NCBI GenBank assembly: GCA_016205125.1
Contig: JACQJE010000099.1
Span: forward strand, 1-9,730
Source of the DNA: Deltaproteobacteria bacterium
Lineage (GTDB): Bacteria > Bdellovibrionota > O2-12-FULL-43-9 > JACQJE01
DNA: 9,730 bases
Direction of reading: 5' to 3'
Below the pieces are notes generated by a model. It worked only from the letters and a program-made list of their open reading frames with translations, was not told where the DNA came from and did not search any database. Positions 4,850 to 9,730 of this stretch are shown here, in pieces (the first letter of the stretch is position 1; every line of letters starts with the position of its first letter). Made by a program: the position numbers and the translations under genes.

Positions 4850-6552
4850 AAAGAGAACCAAAATCCTCCACCTACCTTCAGTGCAACAGCCGCAGATCCA
4901 CCAGCGACGAGGCGTATGGAGCACCACACGGAATGAAAAGTTGCACCCATGTGGTGCGGAATCGAGCGAGGACTCAGAGCGAAAAAGTTGCGCGCACAGC
5001 TGAAGAGCGCGTCCGAGCGTCCGAGGAGTCGGTGGATCAAGGAGAACTGCCGACCGTTGTCTTAATCGGCCGCCCCAATGTGGGGAAATCGAGCCTCTTC
5101 AATGCCCTCCTTGGGCAGAAGCGGGCGATTGTTCACGAGAGGCCAGGAGTGACCCGGGATTGGCTGGAAGGCACGTGTGAGCGCGATACATTCTCCTGCC
5201 GCCTGATCGATACGGGTGGGATTGAAGAAGATTTCAAAGAGGAGAGCGGACAGAAAGTCAAAGAGGCGGAAAAGCGAGCCGCAATGCGAGAGGGGGTCTT
5301 TTCTCAGACAATGTCAGCCCTTGAGTTCGCAGATGTTGTCATCCTGGTGGTCGATGCCAAAGAGGGAATTCACCCGGCAGACCGGGAGATTCTCGATAGG
5401 GTCCGGAGAAACGGCGATTCCAAGCCGCTCCTTTGCGCCGTCAATAAGGCGGACACAGAGCGTCTCATGAACCAGGGGGCGGAATTTTATCAACTCGGCG
5501 TCGAGACAGTTTTTGTGACCGCCGCACACCGGCGCGGCCTGGAGGAACTTTTGGGAGCGGTTCAACGCGTCTATCGAGAATCACAGTCTCACTCTTTTTC
5601 TTCGAGCGGGGGCGCTTCAGTTCTTCTTCGAGCGAGGGGCGAAGCCCCGAGTCGAGAAGCTCCATCACATTTCCTCGGCCGTCCCCCTGTGGTGGTCATC
5701 CTGGGTCGCCCGAATGTTGGAAAGTCGACGATCCTCAACAAAATTCTTGGAGAGAACCGCTCGCTCGTCTCCGATCAACCCGGAACGACACGGGACTCCA
5801 TTTTCGCCGACGTGGCGCGAAGCGGGAAGAGTTACCGCTTTGTGGATACGGCTGGCCTGCGCCGCAAAGCGCGCATTACAGACCAAGTGGAGACCCTGTC
5901 TGCAGGCTCTGCGATTCGCGTCCTTGAGCAGGCGGATGTCGCTATTCTCCTCCTCGACAGCACAGAACAGGATGAATTTGATCCGATCACAGAACAGGAG
6001 CTGAGGCTCGCCTCCCTGGCTCAGCGGTGCGGTGTGGGTCTCATCTTCGCCTTCAACAAATGGGATGTCATTGAACGGAGAGAAAAGGAATTTGAGCGCC
6101 GCGTCGAAGCACTCGCCGCTTTTACACCGAACTACGCCCATGTTCCGATCGTCTCTCTCTCAGGAAAAACAGGGCTCCGGGTGGAGAAGCTCTTTGAGAA
6201 GATCGATCTGGTAGCAACAGAGCGCAACAAGCGGATCTCAACCGGAGAGCTCAACAAGATCCTGCAGTTTGATCTTGAGCGTTTCCCGGGAAGAGTCTCT
6301 GGAAAATCGATTCGTGCCCCCTACCTTGTCCAGGTGGGGGTCAATCCTCCCCAATTCGCCTGTTTTGCAAAGGGGCCTTCTGCCCGCTCTCAGCAACTCA
6401 GGCGCTTCTTAGACTCCGCTGTCCGGACGCACTGGGGGTTTTCCGGAGCTCCCATCCAATGGATCTTTAAAGCGGCTTCTAAGGCGAGGGTTGACCAAGA
6501 TTTTTCCCAGCCACTTGAGAATCTTAAAAAAAAGGAGGAGGCGGGTCGTTGA
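4846..6552 (+). CDS. der: GTPase Der (EngA) with N-terminal extension and repeat-derived linker
   Basis: Der is a tandem GTPase needed for 50S subunit assembly. The two G domains are clear. The first has GRPNVGKS (75-82), DTGG (122-125) and NKAD (200-203). The second has GRPNVGKS (287-294), DTAG (334-337) and NKWD (404-407). A KH-like domain covers about 455-545. At 568 residues it is much longer than the usual 430-490. The excess is a 66-residue N-terminal extension before LPTVVLIGRPNVGKSS, a linker (~245-280) containing a palindromic repeat, and a ~25-residue charged tail. The ATG at 4846 overlaps the era stop, with GGAG eight bases upstream, so coupled translation from here is likely. An in-frame ATG at 4933 and a GTG at 5032, the latter with GGAG only three bases before it, would give shorter proteins closer to the norm. 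Function is certain; the true N-terminus is not. Confidence 0.95.
   Translation: MKREPKSSTYLQCNSRRSTSDEAYGAPHGMKSCTHVVRNRARTQSEKVARTAEERVRASEESVDQGELPTVVLIGRPNVGKSSLFNALLGQKRAIVHERPGVTRDWLEGTCERDTFSCRLIDTGGIEEDFKEESGQKVKEAEKRAAMREGVFSQTMSALEFADVVILVVDAKEGIHPADREILDRVRRNGDSKPLLCAVNKADTERLMNQGAEFYQLGVETVFVTAAHRRGLEELLGAVQRVYRESQSHSFSSSGGASVLLRARGEAPSREAPSHFLGRPPVVVILGRPNVGKSTILNKILGENRSLVSDQPGTTRDSIFADVARSGKSYRFVDTAGLRRKARITDQVETLSAGSAIRVLEQADVAILLLDSTEQDEFDPITEQELRLASLAQRCGVGLIFAFNKWDVIERREKEFERRVEALAAFTPNYAHVPIVSLSGKTGLRVEKLFEKIDLVATERNKRISTGELNKILQFDLERFPGRVSGKSIRAPYLVQVGVNPPQFACFAKGPSARSQQLRRFLDSAVRTHWGFSGAPIQWIFKAASKARVDQDFSQPLENLKKKEEAGR
4895..5042 (+). repeat. Repeat-bearing insertion in the 5' end of der, with second copy of the 44-bp repeat
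   Basis: The segment is bounded by GATCCACC (4895-4902) and its exact inverse GGTGGATC (5031-5038). It holds an internal inverted repeat, GCACCACA (4921-4928) with TGTGGTGC (4950-4957), and ends with the 44-bp repeat 4999-5042, whose last 31 bases are identical to 2923-2953. It has no stop in the der frame and encodes most of the extra N-terminal residues (about 17-66). It looks like one or more short palindromic elements that landed upstream of or inside der and stayed in frame. Confidence 0.6.
5598..5659. repeat. Palindromic repeat inside der, between the two GTPase domains
   Basis: The segments 5598-5614 and 5624-5641 are a direct repeat differing by one inserted base. The second copy is the left side of a hairpin: GGGGC (5636-5640), GAA, GCCCC (5644-5648), with outer arms CTTCTTCGA and TCGAGAAG around it. 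It encodes Der residues ~251-272, a Ser/Ala/Arg-rich stretch in the flexible inter-domain linker, where an insertion would be tolerated. Confidence 0.6.
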
Positions 6553-6631
6553 GCTTTGTCCGAAGAAATCTTAGCGACTTTTCTCTGAAGAGCTTGTTTC
6601 AGATGAGTTCGCGCAAATCGCTCTATCAGTT
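6545..6631 (-). pseudogene. Decayed fragment of a Phd/YefM-type antitoxin gene
   Basis: These 87 bases align without gaps to 8930-9016 in the intact antitoxin gene, with about 14 to 15 differences. Read on the minus strand, the fragment keeps the frame and encodes IERFARTHLKQALQRKVAKI and SSDKAQR, against MERFARIHLKQALQRKVAKI and SPEKAQR in the intact gene. Many of the differences are silent, so selection acted before decay. Both ends of the antitoxin and any toxin partner are missing. It starts within the last codons of der and lies upstream of chrA. I find nothing recognisable in 6640-6780. Confidence 0.8.
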
Positions 6632-6709
6632 TACTGCTGTCCGGGTCGGAGCAGTGCGTAAAAATCTAAAAGCCTGAAATTACGCCGTGGTATCAGAAGG
6701 GGATCTTCT

Positions 6710-6737
6710 TTGTCACACGGATGGCCGACTGTAATAT
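6710..6737 (+). promoter_or_regulatory. Weak candidate promoter for chrA
   Basis: TTGTCA (6710-6715) and TAATAT (6732-6737) are separated by 16 bases. The match to consensus is five and four of six. It lies about 60 bases before the chrA start. There is no clear terminator after der, so chrA might also be read from the rnc operon. Confidence 0.3.
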
Positions 6738-6799
6738 GAGGATATTGTAAGAATTGCCCATCTTGGTTCATCATTAGCAATATGTTACAGGATGGACTC

Positions 6800-7990
6800 A
6801 TGAAGCAACTCAAACAAGAGAAAACAGACTCCTCCATCTCCCTCTTCCTCCGTTTTCTCAAATTCGGCTTCTTGGCCTGGGGGGGGCCAGTTGCCCAGAT
6901 TGCCACGGTGAAGCAGGAGCTGGTCGAAGAGGAAAAGTGGATCTCGCGAGAGAAATTTAACCGTGTTCTCTCTATTTATCAGGTATTGCCGGGTCCGGAG
7001 GCACACGAACTTTGTGTCTATTTTGGGATGCTCCGACATGGGAGATGGGGAGGGTTTCTAGCAGGTCTTGGATTCATGCTCCCCGGATTTCTATTGATGC
7101 TTCTCTTCTCCTGGCTCTATGTGCAATTTGGACTCCACTCACCCATGGTTGCAGGGCTCTTTTTGGGGTGTCAGCCCGCGGTTGTTGCACTGATTGTGCG
7201 AGCGATTCATCGCCTCGGTGAGCATGCCTTCTCGGATCGATGGTTAATCGGGATTTCAGGGGCCGTCTTTATTGCCGCGATTTGTAAACTCTCCTTCGCC
7301 CTCTCTCTTTCTTTGGGGGGTCTCGCCTATTTTCTGAAGCAGAAAAAGGGTGCCGCGGCCATTGCCTCTCTCCCCTTAATCGTGATGGTCATCTTGGGGG
7401 TCGCCTTCTTTTTTTATGGTCGCTCTGCAACGGAGGGGATCATCGAGAGAGGCTATAACCTCCACTCCCCATCTCTCCTTGCACTCTTTGGTTATGGTCT
7501 GCGAACAGGCTTACTCACCTTCGGGGGGGCTTATACAGCGATCTCTTTTCTGCAGAAAGATGCGGTTTTGGTGGGGCAATGGATGACTAACGCTCAGTTT
7601 TTAGATGGGATCGCTCTATCGGGGATTCTCCCCGCCCCACTGATTATCTTTGCCACCTTCGTCGGCTATCTGGGGATGGGGATTTTTGGGGGGATAGTCA
7701 TGACCGCCGGAATTTTCCTCCCGGCCTTCTCCTTTTCTCTCATCGGACACAAATACATTGAAAAGACAGTGGAAAACAGGCGCATCCACTCTTTCCTGGA
7801 TGGAGTGATGGCTGGGGTGGTCGGGATCATTAGCGCCACTGCTGTTGAACTGATGCGTAGTACACTCGTGTCGAGTATAAGCATCATCCTCTTCGCACTC
7901 TCACTCTTCATCTTGTATTACTGGCGGTCAAAGGTGACTGTCGTCTTCGTCATTCTTGGCGCGGCGATCATGGGACTCTTGCTGAGATAG
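6800..7990 (+). CDS. chrA: Chromate transporter family protein (ChrA-like, two-domain)
   Basis: This is an inner membrane protein of the CHR family, whose characterised members expel chromate. Its 396 residues contain two homologous halves. The first (~15-185) has FGFLAWGGPVAQI and YQVLPGPEAHELCVYFG; the second (~225-390) has LRTGLLTFGGAYTAI and LSGILPAPLIIFATF. About ten hydrophobic segments are visible. The PGP motif followed by EAHEL, rather than the usual polar residue and glutamine, suggests a subgroup, so the substrate may not be chromate. I chose ATG 6800, which has AGGA seven bases upstream; ATG 6782 in the same frame has no binding site and would add six residues. The gene stands alone and is convergent with the toxin-antitoxin genes, with a 95-base gap that shows no strong terminator. 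Confidence 0.85.
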   Translation: MKQLKQEKTDSSISLFLRFLKFGFLAWGGPVAQIATVKQELVEEEKWISREKFNRVLSIYQVLPGPEAHELCVYFGMLRHGRWGGFLAGLGFMLPGFLLMLLFSWLYVQFGLHSPMVAGLFLGCQPAVVALIVRAIHRLGEHAFSDRWLIGISGAVFIAAICKLSFALSLSLGGLAYFLKQKKGAAAIASLPLIVMVILGVAFFFYGRSATEGIIERGYNLHSPSLLALFGYGLRTGLLTFGGAYTAISFLQKDAVLVGQWMTNAQFLDGIALSGILPAPLIIFATFVGYLGMGIFGGIVMTAGIFLPAFSFSLIGHKYIEKTVENRRIHSFLDGVMAGVVGIISATAVELMRSTLVSSISIILFALSLFILYYWRSKVTVVFVILGAAIMGLLLR

Positions 7991-8085
7991 AATCTTCTCC
8001 GATCATCAAGTTCTCTCTTCCTCCCGGAAAATAGGGCTTGCTCTTGGAAGCACAGCTCTTATTAGTCTCCTGAGTCATTAGTCGT

Positions 8086-8409
8086 TCAAGAAGTATCTAT
8101 TTTCGTTTCACGCACTCGTTCATATGCTTCTTGGCGTGTAATGTTTGGGAACTTCTCTCTATACTTCTTGTCTTCTTCTTCCATCCACTTCTGAACCTCG
8201 GGATCAGTTTCATCAATTTCAGGAAGATCCTTGAGATCTGGAGCGACTTGAATGACTTCTCCATTGAGGAGAATGGTGTCACTTAAATCATCGCTTTCCA
8301 AATCGCCTATAGTATTGGCGTGAGACGATTTTTGCAAACCAAGCTCTGGTTTGGCGCTCTTTCTCTTTTGATTTTGTGTAGTAACCATTTTCTTCTTTGC
8401 TCTCCGCAT
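8086..8409 (-). CDS. Small charged hypothetical protein in the PIN toxin operon
   Basis: The 107 residues match no family I know. The first ~20 residues are strongly basic (MRRAKKK, QKRKSAK), the middle (~36-82) is acidic (LESDDLSD, LPEIDETDPEVQKWMEEED), and the end (KFPNITRQEAYERVRETK) looks helical. No membrane segment or signal peptide is present. AGGAG lies seven bases before the ATG, a near-ideal ribosome binding site, which supports a real gene. It begins 53 bases after the PIN toxin stop on the same strand, with no obvious terminator between, so it is probably the third gene of that operon. The basic tip followed by an acidic body could suit an RNA- or protein-binding accessory, but this is a guess. 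Confidence 0.6.
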   Translation of the reverse strand: MRRAKKKMVTTQNQKRKSAKPELGLQKSSHANTIGDLESDDLSDTILLNGEVIQVAPDLKDLPEIDETDPEVQKWMEEEDKKYREKFPNITRQEAYERVRETKIDTS

Positions 8410-8462
8410 GTTTCGCTCCTTTCCCTTTAGGATTCTGATTCGTTAGGAGGCCTTTTTCTCGA

Positions 8463-8882
8463 TTATTTAAGAATCTTCAAAAAAGGAGAAGGGGGTAAAA
8501 TCCAGATTCCCTGGTGTTCTCCAATTTGCAGGAGGTGGTGGTCGCCGCTGACAATATAATGGGCAGAACCCTCCAACGCCGCCGCAATATATTTATTGTC
8601 TGCCGGATCACCCGTAACCACATTTACCGCCAGATTTCCTCTGACGATCGTCGCGAGCATCCCAATCGACAAGACCCAGCTCTTTACTTCATCTGGACCC
8701 GCTTTCAAATACTTACGGATCTTTGGATAAAAAAGAACGACTTCGATTTCACGCAGAATTGACGGCGAGACAATCAACTCAAAGTCATGCTGGTCGACAA
8801 ATCGCCGCAAAATTCTTCCGGGAGGACCTTCAGGACAAATCAACGCACTGACATAGATATTGGCATCCAGAACGGCACGCAT
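8463..8882 (-). CDS. PIN-domain toxin (VapC-like ribonuclease)
   Basis: PIN-domain toxins are metal-dependent RNases that block growth when free of their antitoxin. The 139 residues cover one PIN domain with its acidic residues in order: D6 in VLDANIYVSALI, E45 in ILREIE, D92 and D95 in GDPADNKYIAAA, and D114 in VSGDHHLL. The opening RAVLDANIYVSAL is typical of the group annotated as putative toxin-antitoxin component, PIN family. The start lies six bases after the antitoxin stop, so the pair is co-transcribed and probably coupled. The 3' end codes a short Pro/Lys tail. The pairing with a Phd-like rather than a VapB-like partner is common in this group. The RNA target cannot be told from the sequence. 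Confidence 0.88.
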   Translation of the reverse strand: MRAVLDANIYVSALICPEGPPGRILRRFVDQHDFELIVSPSILREIEVVLFYPKIRKYLKAGPDEVKSWVLSIGMLATIVRGNLAVNVVTGDPADNKYIAAALEGSAHYIVSGDHHLLQIGEHQGIWILPPSPFLKILK

Positions 8883-8888
8883 AAGAGC

Positions 8889-9155
8889 CTATTTTCGCTT
8901 TCTGGTTCGATGTTTTGCTTCGTCAGCAAGTCGCTGAGCTTTTTCCGGAGAAATCTTAGCGACCTTTCGCTGAAGGGCTTGTTTAAGGTGAATCCGCGCA
9001 AACCGCTCCATCTGTTCCAGCTTTTCCACGGGTACCATTGCGGCAAGAGGCTTTCCCTTTCTCTCCACAATGAATTGGTCATGACGAAGCGCTACGCGGT
9101 TGAGCAGATCGCCTAGTTTTTTTCTGATTTCCAATGTAGAAACTGTCTCAATCAT
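8889..9155 (-). CDS. Phd/YefM-type antitoxin
   Basis: This 88-residue protein should bind and neutralise the PIN toxin encoded just downstream and repress its own operon. Residues 1-45 match the Phd/YefM N-terminal fold: METVST-type opening (MIETVSTLEIRKKLGDLLNRV) and a VERKGKPLAAMVPVEKLE strand-helix block. The C-terminal half is basic and helical (QMERFARIHLKQALQRKV, ending KHRTRKRK) and probably wraps the toxin. A longer frame reaches 9221, but the promoter and operator lie inside that extra part, so I place the start at ATG 9155. The ribosome binding site is weak (GGA ten to twelve bases upstream). A degraded relative is at 6545-6631. Confidence 0.85.
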   Translation of the reverse strand: MIETVSTLEIRKKLGDLLNRVALRHDQFIVERKGKPLAAMVPVEKLEQMERFARIHLKQALQRKVAKISPEKAQRLADEAKHRTRKRK

Positions 9156-9187
9156 AATCGCATTTCCATTGAGGATATTTACTATAA

Positions 9188-9221
9188 CAACTATTATAGT
9201 TGATACATTTGTAATAGTCAA
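9188..9221 (-). promoter_or_regulatory. Strong promoter with overlapping palindromic operator for the antitoxin-PIN operon
   Basis: On the minus strand TTGACT (9221-9216) and a perfect TATAAT (9198-9193) are separated by 17 bases. The -10 box sits at the centre of a 15-bp palindrome, CAACTAT-T-ATAGTTG (9188-9202). A second inverted repeat, ACTATAA (9181-9187) with TTATAGT (9194-9200), overlaps it. A repressor bound there would block RNA polymerase, as expected for antitoxin autoregulation. Transcription would start near 9186, about 30 bases before the antitoxin ATG. Confidence 0.75.
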
Positions 9222-9256
9222 TTGCCGGTGATTGGAATCAGAAGATGAGGCTATAA

Positions 9257-9517
9257 TTATTTATAGACATCTCTCCGGTGGCCAATTTTGAGCACAAGTA
9301 TCATCAGTTTCTGATGTTCGATTTCATAGATAACGCGAAAGTGACCAATACGAATGCGGTAGCTCTTCTCTGTCCCTGCTAATTTACGGCAGCCTGGAGG
9401 ATATGGGTTACTGGAGAGTTCCCCGACTGTCGTGAGTATTCGCGCAACCTCTTTTTTTGGCAGTTTCTTTAACATGCTCTCTGAAGTCGCATTGAAGAAA
9501 ATTTCAAATCTTGCCAT
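9257..9517 (-). CDS. RelE/ParE-family toxin
   Basis: The 86 residues have the compact RelE/ParE fold, full length for the family. Features seen are the opening MARFEIFFNATSESMLKKLP, the central PGCRKLAGTEKSYRIRIGHF, then RVIYEIE, and the C-terminal KIGHRRDVYK. R54, R56, R61, H80, R81 and Y85 fit the positions used for RNA contact and catalysis in RelE-type mRNA interferases, so ribosome-dependent mRNA cleavage is more likely than ParE-type gyrase inhibition. The start overlaps the antitoxin gene by 14 bases, a typical toxin-antitoxin overlap that couples translation. The next operon's promoter begins 36 bases past its stop. Confidence 0.88.
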   Translation of the reverse strand: MARFEIFFNATSESMLKKLPKKEVARILTTVGELSSNPYPPGCRKLAGTEKSYRIRIGHFRVIYEIEHQKLMILVLKIGHRRDVYK

Positions 9518-9728
9518 CTTGTCTCAAATCCTTGAGAATCTCGCTGAGCGGCCGGAACTTTTCTTTGCGAAGAGTTTTGAGATCGGCAAGATCTTCCATC
9601 TCTTCAAGCTTTTCCAGGATAGCATCTTCGATGAAGCGATTGATTTTAAGACCACGTGCCTTACAGATACTAGCAAGAGCTTTCTTCACTTGAAGGTCGA
9701 TTCTCGTCGCGAGTTGAGCAGTAGCCAT
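9504..9728 (-). CDS. Ribbon-helix-helix antitoxin (RelB-like)
   Basis: The 74-residue protein should neutralise the RelE-type toxin and repress the pair. Residues ~4-45 fit a ribbon-helix-helix DNA-binding fold: the strand QLATRIDLQV, a first helix KKALASICKARG, and a second helix NRFIEDAILEKLEEM. The tail (FRPLSEILKDLRQDGKI) is the likely toxin-binding helix. The ATG is at 9726-9728, two bases from the window end, so the ribosome binding site and promoter are not visible and an upstream start cannot be excluded. Confidence 0.82.
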   Translation of the reverse strand: MATAQLATRIDLQVKKALASICKARGLKINRFIEDAILEKLEEMEDLADLKTLRKEKFRPLSEILKDLRQDGKI

Positions 9729-9730
9729 AA

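Noticed and set aside
6520..6545. Similarity between the end of der and the 3' end of the PIN gene (8469-8495)
   Set aside because: Only a short purine-rich match (GAATCTT then A-run and GGAG). It would fit a deleted PIN-antitoxin module, but is too short and simple to claim.
6631..6774. Minus-strand open frame (MMNQDGQFLQ...) between der and chrA
   Set aside because: No ribosome binding site and no family recognised; it runs up to the antitoxin fossil in a different frame. It could be another decayed gene but I cannot support it.
8024..8034. CCGGAAAATAG matching one arm of the mtaB-end hairpin
   Set aside because: An 11-base match to some part of a long repeat is expected by chance in a window of this size, and the other arm is absent.
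8889..9221. Longer 110-residue antitoxin starting at 9221
   Set aside because: The extra 22 residues are AT-rich, lack a ribosome binding site and overlap the promoter and operator.
9251..9266. CTATAA/TTATAG hairpin at the end of the RelE-type gene as a terminator
   Set aside because: The six-base AT-only stem is weak and has no T-run after it on the minus strand.

Overview
The window comes from a Gram-negative bacterium of roughly balanced base composition. A signal-peptide-bearing, barrel-like outer membrane protein supports an outer membrane. I cannot assign a phylum from the sequence alone. The intergenic regions are crowded with short palindromic repeats, some of which run into genes, and the right end is an accessory region of toxin-antitoxin genes.

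Left part (1-2900). The 3' two thirds of mtaB, a tRNA methylthiotransferase gene, enters from the left edge. Its stop codon lies inside a perfect 16-bp inverted repeat. A compact REP/MITE-like palindromic element (about 855-982) and another hairpin (981-1006) separate it from a convergent minus-strand gene for a probable outer membrane beta-barrel protein. Upstream of that gene lies a second, C/G-rich element (2172-2294) whose hairpin contains the gene's own ribosome binding site. Next, on the plus strand, is a small exported protein with a Gly/Asn and Gly/Pro repeat tail, encoded in part by three 30-bp tandem repeats.

Centre (2900-6552). rnc, era and der (RNase III and two ribosome-assembly GTPases) form a tight operon in which each junction is an ATGA start/stop overlap. 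A candidate promoter lies about 175-200 bases upstream of rnc, and the predicted leader folds into hairpins made of the same repeat pieces seen next to mtaB. This recalls the known self-cleaved leader of the E. coli rnc operon. der is unusual: it has a 66-residue N-terminal extension containing a dispersed 44-bp repeat, and a repeat-derived palindrome in the linker between its two GTPase domains.

Right part (6553-9730). A chromate-transporter family gene (chrA) is preceded by an 87-bp decayed fragment of an antitoxin gene. The intact relative of that fragment lies 2.4 kb downstream. On the minus strand follow a ribbon-helix-helix antitoxin and RelE-type toxin pair, then a Phd/YefM-type antitoxin and PIN-domain toxin pair with a strong promoter and an overlapping operator-like palindrome, and last a small unrecognised charged protein probably in the same operon.

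The core genes are housekeeping RNA-maturation and ribosome-assembly functions. What is notable is the repeat invasion of their leader and coding regions and the evidence of toxin-antitoxin turnover. I see no rRNA, tRNA, CRISPR array or complete insertion sequence.
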